Origin: Pseudomonas monsensis
GTDB taxonomy: Bacteria > Pseudomonadota > Gammaproteobacteria > Pseudomonadales > Pseudomonadaceae
NCBI RefSeq assembly: GCF_014268495.2
Contig: NZ_CP077087.1
Location: forward strand, 5,592,501-5,656,500
Direction: 5' to 3'
Length of the DNA stretch: 64,000 nt
Below, piece by piece: positions 10,377 through 18,710 of this stretch. Positions within the stretch are counted from its first letter, which is position 1, and each line of letters starts with the position of its first letter. The notes under the pieces are model-generated. The model saw only the letters and a program-made list of their open reading frames with translations, did not search any database and was not told the origin of the DNA. Both the position numbers and the translations under genes were made by a program.

Positions 10377-11933
10377 GTGAGCCAGTCACTGATCGCTGCC
10401 CTGCAAAACCCGGCCCTCTACCCGCACCCCGTCGAAGGGTTCCAGGTCATCGAAACCCACATTTCGTGGGTGATCCTCACCGGTCCCTTTGCCTACAAAG
10501 TGAAGAAGCCGGTGAATTTCGGCTTTCTCGACTTCACCAGCCTGGAGTCACGCGCGCATTTCTGCGCTGAAGAACTGCGTCTGAACCAGCGCCTGACCGA
10601 CGATCTGTATCTGGACGTGTTACCGGTCACTGGCAGCGCCGAAGCACCGCAACTGGACGGTGACGGTCCGGCCATCGAATATGTGCTGAAGATGCGTCAA
10701 TTCCCGCAGACCGGTTTGCTCAGCACCCTGCAGGCCAACGGCGAGCTGACCACTCGGCACATCGACGAAATGGCCGAGCAGATTGCTCACTTCCACCTCA
10801 GCGCACCAAAAGTGCCGGCCGAACATGAAGCTGGCACCCCGGACGCGGTGATGGCACCGGTTTCGCAAAACTTCGAACAGATCCTGCCGTTCCTCAGCGA
10901 TAAAAGCGATCTGCTGCAACTCGAAGCGCTGAAAGCCTGGGCCGAAAGCAGCTTCGAACGCCTCAAGCCATTGTTCGCGCAGCGCAAGACCGAGGGCTTC
11001 ACCCGCGAATGCCACGGTGACATCCATCTGGGCAACGCCACAGTCATCGACGGCAAAGTGGTGATCTTCGACTGCATCGAGTTCAACGAACCGTTTCGTT
11101 TCACCGACGTCTGGGCCGACACCGGTTTCCTGGCAATGGACCTGGAAGACCGCGGCCTGAAATCCCTGGCCCGTCGCTTCATCAGCCAGTACCTGGAGCT
11201 GACCGGTGACTATCAGGGCCTGGAAGTGCTGAACTTCTACAAAGCCTACCGCGCTCTGGTTCGCGCCAAGGTTGCGCTGTTCAGCATGCCGGCGGACGCC
11301 ACGCCGGTGCAGCGCGCGACCACCCTGCGTCAGTATCGCAACTACGCCAACCTGGCAGAAAGCTACAGCACCATTCCGTCGCGCTTCATGGCCATCACCC
11401 ACGGTGTTTCCGCCGTCGGCAAGAGCCACGTGGCCATGCGTCTGGTCGAAGCGCTGGGCGCGATCCGTCTGCGCTCCGATGTCGAGCGCAAGCGTCTGTT
11501 CGGTGAGCAAACCGTGGCCAATGACGTGCAGGCCGGCATTTATAGTGCCGATGCCAGTGTCGCGACCTACGCGCGGCTGCATGAGATCGCAGAGGTCATC
11601 CTGCACGCCGGTTTCCCGGTGGTAATCGACGCGACTTACCTCAAGCGTGAACAACGCGACAGCGCCGCGAAAATCGCCGAGGCCACTGGCACGCCGTTCC
11701 TTATCCTCGACTGCAATGCGCCGCAGGCGGTGATCGAGAGCTGGCTGGCGATTCGTCAGGCGGATCAAAAAGATCCTTCCGACGCCACCCTCGCCGTGAT
11801 CGAAGCCCAACAGGCCAACCGCGAAGCGCTGACACCGGAAGAGATTCTGCGTAGCAAGCGCGTGCAGACCAACGAATCCGGCACGCTGGATACGGTGGTC
11901 GCGCAGATCCGTCAGCGCCTGCCAGGCCTGTAA
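10377..11933 (+). CDS. Kinase-like plus P-loop ATPase fusion protein
   Basis: 518-aa two-domain protein. The N-terminal part (about 1-320) resembles aminoglycoside phosphotransferase-type kinases: ECHGDIHLGNATVIDG matches the catalytic HGDxHxxN loop and IFDCIEFNEPF the metal-binding region. The C-terminal part has a Walker A motif GVSAVGKS near residue 345 and resembles P-loop kinases (DATYLKREQRD). The GTG start is favoured by AAGGA 6 bases upstream. An in-frame extension into the mrcB start region is unlikely to be real. The substrate is unknown; drug resistance should not be assumed from the domain name. Confidence 0.85.
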   Translation: MSQSLIAALQNPALYPHPVEGFQVIETHISWVILTGPFAYKVKKPVNFGFLDFTSLESRAHFCAEELRLNQRLTDDLYLDVLPVTGSAEAPQLDGDGPAIEYVLKMRQFPQTGLLSTLQANGELTTRHIDEMAEQIAHFHLSAPKVPAEHEAGTPDAVMAPVSQNFEQILPFLSDKSDLLQLEALKAWAESSFERLKPLFAQRKTEGFTRECHGDIHLGNATVIDGKVVIFDCIEFNEPFRFTDVWADTGFLAMDLEDRGLKSLARRFISQYLELTGDYQGLEVLNFYKAYRALVRAKVALFSMPADATPVQRATTLRQYRNYANLAESYSTIPSRFMAITHGVSAVGKSHVAMRLVEALGAIRLRSDVERKRLFGEQTVANDVQAGIYSADASVATYARLHEIAEVILHAGFPVVIDATYLKREQRDSAAKIAEATGTPFLILDCNAPQAVIESWLAIRQADQKDPSDATLAVIEAQQANREALTPEEILRSKRVQTNESGTLDTVVAQIRQRLPGL

Positions 11934-11936
11934 GAA

Positions 11937-11984
11937 ACTATTTCGGCCGTGAAGCCCTCGCTCGCTTCACGGCCGTCAAATAGT
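11937..11984. terminator. Long perfect inverted repeat, probable terminator
   Basis: ACTATTT plus CGGCCGTGAAGC on the left is complementary to GCTTCACGGCCG plus AAATAGT on the right, with a short loop and only two unpaired bases (TC) in one arm. It starts 3 bases after a stop codon. There is no T run, so it may act as a bidirectional transcript end or mRNA stabiliser. A TATACT just after it could be the -10 of the next gene. Confidence 0.5.
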
Positions 11985-12024
11985 GGCACTATACTGGCGT
12001 CATAAAACCAACAGGTGATATGAC

Positions 12025-12369
12025 ATGAGCCAGCCGAAACTTCTCGACACCCCGCTTTATGCCCTGCTGCACAAGGATGACATCACCGGTTTTAACAAGG
12101 AGCGTCCCAATGACGGCCCGATCGACATGGTGGGCGGCGACTTCCGCGGCCTCGACCTGCGCGAACTGAATGCCGATGGCGTGGATTTCCGGGACGCGTA
12201 TTTCCGTTCCGCCGACCTGCGCGGCATCGATTTCCGCAACTCATCGCTCGAAGGCGCAAGCCTGGCCCACGCCCAGATTTCCGGAGCGTACTTCCCGCCG
12301 GAACTGAGTGCCGATGAAATCCTGATGTCGATGAATTTCGGTACGCGATTGCGCTATCGCACTCGCTGA
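12025..12369 (+). CDS. Pentapeptide-repeat protein
   Basis: 114-aa protein whose middle section (about residues 35-90) consists of pentapeptide repeats with central Leu/Phe (GDFRG LDLRE LNADG VDFRD AYFRS ADLRG IDFRN SSLEG ASLAH). These form a right-handed quadrilateral beta-helix. There is no signal peptide. The repeat block is much shorter than that of the gyrase-protecting Qnr proteins, so that role is not supported. It lies between the hairpin at 11937 and a REP pair. Confidence 0.8.
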   Translation: MSQPKLLDTPLYALLHKDDITGFNKERPNDGPIDMVGGDFRGLDLRELNADGVDFRDAYFRSADLRGIDFRNSSLEGASLAHAQISGAYFPPELSADEILMSMNFGTRLRYRTR

Positions 12370-12402
12370 TCGCCTCATTATTCCCTGACACAACGCCTTC
12401 CC

Positions 12403-12490
12403 TGTGGAGTGAGCCTGCTCGCGATAGCGGTCTAACATTCAACACATGTGTGCCTGCCAGTCCGCGATCGCGAGCAGGCTCACTCCTACA
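12403..12490. repeat. REP doublet (REPIN-like)
   Basis: Two inverted copies of a Pseudomonas REP unit (GTGGAGTGAGCCTGCTCGCG and, reversed, CGCGAGCAGGCTCACTCC) about 30 bases apart. They lie in the 283-base gap between the pentapeptide gene and the TfoX-domain gene. Such pairs are moved by RAYT transposases; none is encoded in the window. Confidence 0.88.
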
Positions 12491-12652
12491 TTCAATTGTG
12501 TTCCCCCCCCTTTCTGCGTTCGCAGGCCGTTCAAGCGCCCTTTCTTAGAAGCGTTTGCGTTGAATCCGACCAAACAACCACGCTTTTCCTACTGATGGCT
12601 ACACTCCTGGGAAGCTCGCCCACGCACCATTCGGCCGTCGCAAGGAGGCTTG

Positions 12653-12925
12653 ATGAATGATGAACTGCAACACCTGAAAAATCTTGGCAAGACGTCGGCG
12701 CAATGGCTGCATGCCGTGGGCATCCACAGCGCCTCGGACTTGCGTCGCCTGGGAGCGGTGGACGCCTACCGGGCCGTGCGTACCCGTGGGTTTCGCGCAT
12801 CGAAGGTGTTGTTGTATGCGATCGAGGGGGCATTGATGGATGTGCACTGGAACGACATCCCCGCCGAACGCAAGGATGCCTTGAACAAACAGCTCGAAGC
12901 GATTTCCTCGCGCCACAAGAACTGA
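12653..12925 (+). CDS. TfoX C-terminal domain protein
   Basis: 90-aa protein made up essentially of the TfoX C-terminal helical domain (LKNLGKTSAQWLHAVGIHSASDLRRLGAVDAYRAVR), related to helix-hairpin-helix folds. The N-terminal domain found in full-length TfoX/Sxy competence regulators is absent. Strong AAGGAGG ribosome binding site, with the ATG chosen over a TTG one codon earlier. It lies 16 bases before cbpA, probably in one operon. A competence role is not established for the short form. Confidence 0.85.
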   Translation: MNDELQHLKNLGKTSAQWLHAVGIHSASDLRRLGAVDAYRAVRTRGFRASKVLLYAIEGALMDVHWNDIPAERKDALNKQLEAISSRHKN

Positions 12926-12941
12926 ACGGGCGCTGACCGCC

Positions 12942-13736
12942 ATGTACCTGCTAGGGGAACAATCGGCGTACGCCGATGCACTGATCAATCGCTTGCAGAA
13001 TTTGCCCGCGAAGTGGCTGGAGGGTCTGGCGCCGTGCGGGCCGGTTCTGCAGATAGACGCGACCGCTGACCTGATGGCGCAGTTACCTGGCGATCAGGTA
13101 TTTCTACTGAGCGAAGGCGTGATCAACGGCGGCGTCGGCGCACGGCTGCTGTTTTACTGGCAGGAAGGCGATCTGATCGGCCTGCAGCAGGGCGACGCCT
13201 GGGCCGATTGCCGTTTGTGCGCGGACGGGCCATTGCGCTTGATGCCCTATCGGCGCAGCGATGTTTTGCTGTATCTGTTTGCCGAGCCCATTCGTTCAGA
13301 ACAGTTTCTGGAATATCTGCTGGGGCAAATGGCCCTGCTCGCCCATGCCGTAGCCGAGCTGAAACCGCGCGAGTTTCGCAGCACCAATGGTTTCAAACGG
13401 GTCGAGGCCGGTGAAACGCTGATTCACCAGGGCGATGCGGCCGATCATGTGTTTGTGATCATAGATGGCCACGCCGAGGCATTCGTTGACGGGCATAAAG
13501 TCGGCGAAGTGCCCAAGGACGAGATCTTCGGCGCCATGGCCGTGTTCACCGGCGAGCCGCGCAATGCGACGGTCATTGCGCGAGAACCGAGCACGGTGAT
13601 GCTGATTCCCGGTGATCAGTTTTTGAGCATGTGCCACACCAATCCGAAGATCGCCCACAGCCTGATCGAGAGCATGGCGCGGCGCATCGGCCAGTTGAAT
13701 CGCCAGATCACGCAACTGACACCGAGCAAAGGTTAG
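12942..13736 (+). CDS. cbpA: Cyclic-nucleotide-binding protein CbpA
   Basis: 264-aa protein with a C-terminal cyclic-nucleotide-binding domain (about 140-245). The phosphate-binding cassette is recognisable around EIFGAMAVFTGEPRNATVIA; the N-terminal part is weaker and lacks that cassette. No helix-turn-helix follows, so it is not a Crp-type regulator. In P. aeruginosa the gene at this place, just before the PrrF sRNAs, encodes CbpA, a polar cAMP-binding protein controlled by Vfr. The cassette has GEPRNATV where Crp has RSATV, so the ligand should be tested. Confidence 0.8.
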   Translation: MYLLGEQSAYADALINRLQNLPAKWLEGLAPCGPVLQIDATADLMAQLPGDQVFLLSEGVINGGVGARLLFYWQEGDLIGLQQGDAWADCRLCADGPLRLMPYRRSDVLLYLFAEPIRSEQFLEYLLGQMALLAHAVAELKPREFRSTNGFKRVEAGETLIHQGDAADHVFVIIDGHAEAFVDGHKVGEVPKDEIFGAMAVFTGEPRNATVIAREPSTVMLIPGDQFLSMCHTNPKIAHSLIESMARRIGQLNRQITQLTPSKG

Positions 13737-13808
13737 CGCTGAAGCCCTGCTTTTGCGGGACATTCCGGCCATTTTTGGGGCTGAATAAAATAAATGCAGA
13801 AACAGTGG

Positions 13809-13841
13809 TTGACTCGGTAATGAGAATCGCTATGATTATCA
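13809..13841 (+). promoter_or_regulatory. Promoter and Fur box of prrF
   Basis: TTGACT and TATGAT are 16 bases apart. Across the spacer and -10 lies GTAATGAGAATCGCTATGAT, an imperfect match to the Fur consensus GATAATGATAATCATTATC. Fur bound here would block RNA polymerase when iron is plentiful, as known for prrF genes. Confidence 0.85.
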
Positions 13842-13842
13842 C

Positions 13843-13956
13843 AACTGATCGCGAGATCGGTCGATATTCTGAAAAGCCCTTGGTTCGGACTCTCAGATTA
13901 TCTCCTCATCAGGCTAATCACGGTTATTTGACCCGGTTTTTACCGGGTCTTTTTTT
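13843..13956 (+). ncRNA. prrF: PrrF iron-responsive small RNA
   Basis: About 114 nt from the predicted start to the T run. The conserved PrrF core is present: the 5' AACTGATCGCGAGATC stem region, the unpaired antisense segment CTCAGATTATCTCCTCATC, and a Rho-independent terminator ACCCGG-loop-CCGGGT with seven T (13931-13957). PrrF made under iron starvation represses mRNAs for iron-containing proteins together with Hfq. It lies between cbpA and a heme transporter, the same neighbourhood as the P. aeruginosa tandem pair, but only one copy is present here. Confidence 0.93.
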
Positions 13957-13969
13957 GCCCGTGGAAATG

Positions 13970-14821
13970 TCATTTACCGAACTGTTTACGCATCTGCGCG
14001 CAGTAATCCTGCTTCGCAGTGGGCGGGGTGTACCAGACGAAATCGGCCATTGCCGCGGTCACGTCGTCGCCCTGCTCTGCCAGCATCAGCACCGTCGGTG
14101 ACTGAGTCGCGCCCAGGTCCAGCACATGTAACGGCACGCCCAGATCTTTTCGCGCATGCCACGCCCCCGCCAATAATAATGACGGTGTCGGCGCCGCCAG
14201 CAGACGCTCGGCCATGCGCCGGTCACGCTGTTGCTGCACCGCCAGCATCGCCGGCATCTGCGATTCAGGCAGCAGGCCGCAGTGGGAATCGCCGATCTGG
14301 CCCAACAAAACACTTTTCACAGGCTGAGCATTGCTGCGCTCACCGCGCAAAACTGGCGGGTTGCGATAGAACGTGTGGATTTCACTGCGCTCAAGATTCG
14401 CCGCCAACAGTGGCGAGGGTTGAGTCAGAGCAAAGCGGACGATCGGACCATAGAGATTCCAGTCCCAGCCCTCCTCCCAGGCCAATGCACCGGGGAGATC
14501 GGCAGGCAGTTTCTGCGCGTGATGCACTTGATCGATTCGGGGCTGCTGCTCCGGGGTGAGCATTTCCATCAGCAGACTGCCTTGGGGGCGCTGCTCGGCC
14601 AGCGTCTGCAACAGCCACAACTGCACAGCATGATGATCGGCATTGTCATGCTGTTCGCCGATCAGCACCCGCTCAGGCCTGGAAAGACGCGCCAACAATT
14701 GCTCCGCCGTCAGCACCTGACCGCTGTGCAGATCGCGGATGTCATCGGCGACGGGTGGCGGTGCAACAACATGCTGACACCCCGCAAGCCACACCAGCGC
14801 CAATAACCACATCCCACGCAT
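13970..14821 (-). CDS. phuW: ChaN/PhuW-like heme-binding lipoprotein
   Basis: 283-aa lipoprotein with lipobox WLAGC (cleavage before C15) and the ChaN domain (RVLIGEQHDNADHHAVQLWLL near the N terminus; ANLERSEI, GQIGDSHCGLLPESQ and WHARKDLGVPLHV further on). ChaN-family proteins bind heme and are encoded with heme uptake genes. The ATG has GAGGTG 6 bases upstream. It is the last gene of hmuTUV-phuW, 21 bases after hmuV, and is convergent with prrF. The exact role in uptake is unproven. Confidence 0.85.
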   Translation of the reverse strand: MRGMWLLALVWLAGCQHVVAPPPVADDIRDLHSGQVLTAEQLLARLSRPERVLIGEQHDNADHHAVQLWLLQTLAEQRPQGSLLMEMLTPEQQPRIDQVHHAQKLPADLPGALAWEEGWDWNLYGPIVRFALTQPSPLLAANLERSEIHTFYRNPPVLRGERSNAQPVKSVLLGQIGDSHCGLLPESQMPAMLAVQQQRDRRMAERLLAAPTPSLLLAGAWHARKDLGVPLHVLDLGATQSPTVLMLAEQGDDVTAAMADFVWYTPPTAKQDYCAQMRKQFGK

Positions 14822-14842
14822 GCAATCACCTCGACGAGAATC

Positions 14843-15610
14843 TCAGCGGGCGATGATCAGCGGATGCCCGCGCTCCGGGTGCGGTTGCACCAGAACTTCA
14901 AGACCGAACACGGCTTTCAGGGTATCCGGGCGCAACACTTGCTCCGGCGTATTCAGCGCGACTGGACGGCCACCTTCAAGCAACAACACCCGATCACAAT
15001 AGCGCGCCGCCAGATTCAGATCATGCAGAATCACCAGCACCGCCGCGCCGCGATCGGCGAAGTCGCGTACCGCTTGCAGCGTGGTGTGCTGATGCAACGG
15101 ATCGAGCATCGACGTCGGTTCATCCAGCAACAAGGTTTGTCCGGCCTGCCCCGGCCAGAGTTGCGCCAGGACCCGCGACAGATGCACGCGTTGACGCTCG
15201 CCACCGGACAACGCCAGATAACTGCGCCCGCTCAAATGCCCGGCATCCGCAGCCGCCAGCGCCGCGGCGACAATCTCGTCATCGCGCACTCGCCCGGTTT
15301 GATAGGGCAAACGCCCCATCCCCACCACTTCCTCCACGCGAAAGGCAAAATCCAGGGTTGAGACTTGCGGCAACACCGCCAGGCGTCGAGCGCGTTGCGT
15401 GCCGCTCCAGTTGCTCAACGCCTCACCGTCGAGGCAAACCTCACCCTCGCTGGCACTCAGCTCCCCGCACAAGGCGCCGAGCAAGGTACTTTTACCGGCA
15501 CCGTTCGGCCCCAGCACACCCAGCACTTCACCCGGCTCAAGTTGCACCGTGACGCCGCTTAGCACGGTCTGGCGGCCGCGCTGGATGTGCAGATTGTGTG
15601 CACGCAGCAT
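14843..15610 (-). CDS. hmuV: Heme ABC transporter ATP-binding protein
   Basis: 255-aa ATPase driving heme import across the inner membrane. Walker [10 protein letters not shown] (near residue 35), signature [10 protein letters not shown], Walker [10 protein letters not shown] and switch histidine in VILHDLNLA are all present. It starts at [10 protein letters not shown]; the ATG overlaps the hmuU stop (TGATG). The frame extends far upstream inside hmuU, but that part is a shadow. Corresponds to PhuV. Confidence 0.95.
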   Translation of the reverse strand: MLRAHNLHIQRGRQTVLSGVTVQLEPGEVLGVLGPNGAGKSTLLGALCGELSASEGEVCLDGEALSNWSGTQRARRLAVLPQVSTLDFAFRVEEVVGMGRLPYQTGRVRDDEIVAAALAAADAGHLSGRSYLALSGGERQRVHLSRVLAQLWPGQAGQTLLLDEPTSMLDPLHQHTTLQAVRDFADRGAAVLVILHDLNLAARYCDRVLLLEGGRPVALNTPEQVLRPDTLKAVFGLEVLVQPHPERGHPLIIAR

Positions 15611-16647
15611 CAGGTGCGTCCTCGCAGCAGCAGATAAAGGAAGAACGGTGCCCCGATAAACGCCGTGACGATGCCGATCGGCAATTCCGCCGGCGCCAGC
15701 GCCAGCCGTGCGACCAGATCGGCCAGCAACAGCAGGCTGGCCCCGGCCAGTACCGAGGCTGGCAACAGCACGCGATGATCCGGCCCCGCCAGCAAGCGCA
15801 CCAGATGCGGCACCACCAGCCCGACGAAACCGATCATCCCGGCCGCTGCCACCGCCGCGCCGACCCCCAGTGCCGTGCAAAACACCAGCTCACGCTTGAG
15901 GCGTTCGACATCAATCCCCAAGTGCCCGGCCTCGGATTCACCCAGCAGCAAGGCATTCAGCGCCCGTGCCCGACGCGGCAGCCACAGCGCGACGCTGGCC
16001 GTGATGATCAGCAATGGCCAGAGCCGTGCATAACTGGCGCCATTGAGGCTGCCGAGGTTCCAGAAGGTCAGCGTACGCAAGGTCGCATCGTCCGCCAGAT
16101 AGGTGAACAGGCCGACCGCCGAACTGGCCAGTGCCGTCAGCGCGATACCCGCCAGCAACATGGTCGCGACGTGGGTCTGGCCGTTGCGCCGACCGAGTCG
16201 ATAAACCAGCGCCGTCACCCCGAGTCCGCCAAGAAATGCGCACGCCGACAACAGGTACGGCCCGAACCATTCCGGCAAGCCGCCCAACAAAGAACCGCCG
16301 ACAATGGCGATCGCCGCGCCCAACGCCGCGCCACTGGAAACGCCGACCAGCCCCGGGTCCGCCAGCGGATTGCGAAACAGGCCCTGCATGGCCACACCGG
16401 ACAGCGCCAGCACGCCCCCCACTGCCAGTCCCAGCAAGGTACGCGGCAGACGAATCTGCCCGAGAATCAACTCAGCCTGCTCCAGGCCGTCCGGCGCCAA
16501 TGGCACGCCAATCAAACGCAGCGCTGCCCGCAGCGTATCGAACAGCGGCAGGCTGACCGGGCCAAGCGCCAGTGACAGCCAGATCGCCAGCAAACACAGG
16601 AGCGTCAGGCCAATGAACAGGCCGCGGGGCTTGACCAGTGTGGTCAT
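15610..16647 (-). CDS. hmuU: Heme ABC transporter permease
   Basis: 345-aa FecCD/BtuC-family permease with about ten hydrophobic helices, the [19 protein letters not shown] segment and the coupling-helix region near RLARLALAP. It overlaps hmuT by four bases and hmuV by one. Forms the membrane channel with HmuV; corresponds to PhuU. Confidence 0.94.
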   Translation of the reverse strand: MTTLVKPRGLFIGLTLLCLLAIWLSLALGPVSLPLFDTLRAALRLIGVPLAPDGLEQAELILGQIRLPRTLLGLAVGGVLALSGVAMQGLFRNPLADPGLVGVSSGAALGAAIAIVGGSLLGGLPEWFGPYLLSACAFLGGLGVTALVYRLGRRNGQTHVATMLLAGIALTALASSAVGLFTYLADDATLRTLTFWNLGSLNGASYARLWPLLIITASVALWLPRRARALNALLLGESEAGHLGIDVERLKRELVFCTALGVGAAVAAAGMIGFVGLVVPHLVRLLAGPDHRVLLPASVLAGASLLLLADLVARLALAPAELPIGIVTAFIGAPFFLYLLLRGRT

Positions 16648-17516
16648 TGGCCGCTCTTGGCCGGGTAGAAAGCGTCAGACAAGGTTTGCAATGCCGCCGG
16701 CAGACGCGGCCCGAGCCCACCCACCAAGAGCGTTGGATCGAGCTCCAGAACACGCCCGGCCCTGGCCGCACGACTGGCATTGAGGATCGGGTTTTCCTTG
16801 AACAGCGCAGCTTTTGCCGCCTCACCGGTGAGCGCCCGGTCGGCAAACACCAGGACTTCAGGATCGAGACCGGCGAGCGATTCCACGGAAAACGGCTTGT
16901 AGCCGGAATGGGTCGCCAGATTATGTCCCCCGGCCTGTTGCAGCAGCCAGTCGGCAGCGGTGTCTTGGCCGGCTATCAACGGTTTGCCACCGGCATGGCC
17001 GAGCAGCAACAGCACGCCGGGCGCTTTCTGTTTCGCCTGCGCTTGCATCACGCGCACTTTCTGCGTCTCGAGTTGCTGTTGATAACCTTGCAGCAGTTGC
17101 GTCGCCTGGCGTTCAGCGCCGAGCAAGCGGCCCAGATGTGTGACGTTCTTTTCCAGCGTCGGCAGATCTGGCTGAGCTGAAAACAACTCCACCTGCACCT
17201 TAGCGGCTTTCACCTGCGCCAGTACCGGCGGTGGGCCCATTTCTTCGGTGCCGATCAGGATATCCGGGCGCAGGCTGAGAATGCCTTCGGCGGAAAGACT
17301 GCGCTGATAGCCAATGCTCGGCAGCGCCTTCAAGGCTTCGGGATGCTGACTGGTGGTGTCGACACCGACCAGTTTCGCTTCAGCGCCGAGCGCGCTGACC
17401 CATTCCGACAACGCCCCGCCAGCGCTGACCCAACGTTGTGGGAGATCGGCCGCCGCAGCCGGATGGCCGAGGAAAAGACCCATACACAACACAGCAACGC
17501 GGGTATTCAGGCGCAT
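16644..17516 (-). CDS. hmuT: Heme-binding periplasmic protein
   Basis: 290-aa class III substrate-binding protein. Signal peptide at residues 1-23 (ending HPAAAA), then two lobes joined by a long helix (PILNASRAARAGRVLELDPTLLVGG near the end). The tyrosine in SIGYQRSLSAEG is a likely heme ligand by comparison with PhuT/ShuT. I start at MRLNTRVAV with AAGGAAG just upstream; the frame extends further without support. First gene of the operon, divergent from the Rieske gene; a Fur-like box lies upstream. Confidence 0.92.
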   Translation of the reverse strand: MRLNTRVAVLCMGLFLGHPAAAADLPQRWVSAGGALSEWVSALGAEAKLVGVDTTSQHPEALKALPSIGYQRSLSAEGILSLRPDILIGTEEMGPPPVLAQVKAAKVQVELFSAQPDLPTLEKNVTHLGRLLGAERQATQLLQGYQQQLETQKVRVMQAQAKQKAPGVLLLLGHAGGKPLIAGQDTAADWLLQQAGGHNLATHSGYKPFSVESLAGLDPEVLVFADRALTGEAAKAALFKENPILNASRAARAGRVLELDPTLLVGGLGPRLPAALQTLSDAFYPAKSGQ

Positions 17517-17614
17517 ACACAGCTTCCTTGAACGAAGTTTTTCCCGGGCATCCGGATGACAGGCCAAGTATCCTCGATACCGGCCGGCCATCCCGCGGGT
17601 GAAGGCGGCCATTT

Positions 17615-17633
17615 GATAATTGTTTGCATTTAA
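17615..17633. promoter_or_regulatory. Candidate Fur box between hmuT and the Rieske gene
   Basis: GATAATTGTTTGCATTTAA matches 11 of 19 positions of the Fur consensus GATAATGATAATCATTATC. It lies about 100 bases before the hmuT start and 50 before the divergent gene at 17683, a sensible place for iron control of a heme operon. A weak match on its own. Confidence 0.4.
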
Positions 17634-17682
17634 ACGTCAAGCTCGGACATATCCAGTCACGAGCCGACCTCAGAGGATAGCC

Positions 17683-18000
17683 ATGAAGTTTCTCTGCGCG
17701 GGCGCCGAACTGGCCGAGGCCGGCAGCCGCGGTTTCGATCTCGACGGAACAAGGCTGTTCGCCGTACGCCGTGGCGGTCAGGCCTATGTCTACCTCAACC
17801 GCTGCCCGCACCGCGGCGTCGGGCTGGAATGGCAGCCAGACCGCTTTCTCGACCCGAGCAACAGCCTGATCCAGTGCGCCACCCACGGCGCACTGTTTCT
17901 GATCGAGGATGGCGAATGCGTCGCCGGCCCCTGCGCCGGGCAATCACTGACGGCGATCCCTTGCCGTGAAGACGCGCAAGGGTTGTGGATTGATGTTTAA
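17683..18000 (+). CDS. Rieske [2Fe-2S] protein
   Basis: 105-aa small ferredoxin-like protein with both Rieske cluster motifs: CPHRG (CxH) and, about 40 residues later, CATHG (CxxH). There is no membrane anchor or fused oxygenase domain, so it would be a soluble electron carrier or a subunit. Start ATG with AGAGGA 6 bases upstream. It is divergent from hmuT, and its last four bases overlap the end of sfsA on the other strand. The partner enzyme is not evident. Confidence 0.85.
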   Translation: MKFLCAGAELAEAGSRGFDLDGTRLFAVRRGGQAYVYLNRCPHRGVGLEWQPDRFLDPSNSLIQCATHGALFLIEDGECVAGPCAGQSLTAIPCREDAQGLWIDV

Positions 18001-18710
18001 CCGTTGAGCAACACGTCGAGGCGCCGGTCGATGATCATCTCTTCAGGGGTCAACCGCACACCATAGGCCAGCACTTCAACGCCACAGGCCACGGCCTCGC
18101 GCAGCGCGTCGGCATAGGCAGCGTCGATCTCTGCGGCCGGTCGCACCGCGTCAATTGCGGTGAGATTCACGCAATACAACTGCACCGCCCGAATCCCGTC
18201 CCGGGCCAGATGCGCCAGCTCCCGCAAATGCTTGGCGCCGCGCTGGGTCACGGCGTCGGGAAACGCCGCCACACGGGTGCCATCGAAGCCCAGAGTGACA
18301 CTCTTCACTTCCACGTAAGCCGGGCCGCCCGGGTATTCGAGACGAAAATCGATGCGGCTGTTTTCCTGGCCATAGGCAACTTCACGCTTCAACGCGGTAA
18401 ACCCGTTCAGCTCGGTAATCACCCCGGCCTGCAACGCTTCCTCGACCAGACCGTTGGCCCGCGCCGTATTCACGCAAAACAACCGCCCCTGCGGGGTTTC
18501 ACCGATTTCCCAGGTGCCCGGCAGTTTGCGTTTCGGATCGTTGGAGCGACTGAACCAGACCTGTCCGCCCTCGACCTGGCAATTGAGCATCGAGCCAGTG
18601 TTCGGGCAGTGAATGGTCAGCAACTCGCCGCCAACGGTTTCGATATCGGCGAGAAAACGCTTGTAACGACGGATCAGTCGCGCCTCTTCCAGCGCTGGAT
18701 AAAAGCGCAT
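17997..18710 (-). CDS. sfsA: SfsA family DNA/RNA nuclease-like protein
   Basis: 237-aa SfsA homologue, full length for the family. It has an N-terminal OB-like part with the conserved CPNTGSML and a C-terminal restriction-endonuclease-like part with [10 protein letters not shown] and [12 protein letters not shown]. In E. coli SfsA was linked to maltose metabolism and DNA binding; the activity is not well defined. The ATG overlaps the stop of the aminotransferase gene, so the two are coupled. Confidence 0.93.
   Translation of the reverse strand: MRFYPALEEARLIRRYKRFLADIETVGGELLTIHCPNTGSMLNCQVEGGQVWFSRSNDPKRKLPGTWEIGETPQGRLFCVNTARANGLVEEALQAGVITELNGFTALKREVAYGQENSRIDFRLEYPGGPAYVEVKSVTLGFDGTRVAAFPDAVTQRGAKHLRELAHLARDGIRAVQLYCVNLTAIDAVRPAAEIDAAYADALREAVACGVEVLAYGVRLTPEEMIIDRRLDVLLNG

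Noticed and set aside
12025..12369. Qnr-like quinolone resistance protein
   Set aside because: Only about eleven pentapeptides and 114 aa; Qnr proteins are about twice that length.
12403..12490. Possible CRISPR-like repeat
   Set aside because: Inverted pairs of REP units with no regular spacers and no cas genes.
13957..13970. A second tandem PrrF copy as in P. aeruginosa
   Set aside because: The ChaN gene ends directly after the first terminator and no second core sequence is seen on either side.
15611..15880. N-terminal extension of hmuV
   Set aside because: Lies within hmuU, low complexity in Gly/Arg/Ala; the ABC domain starts at [10 protein letters not shown].
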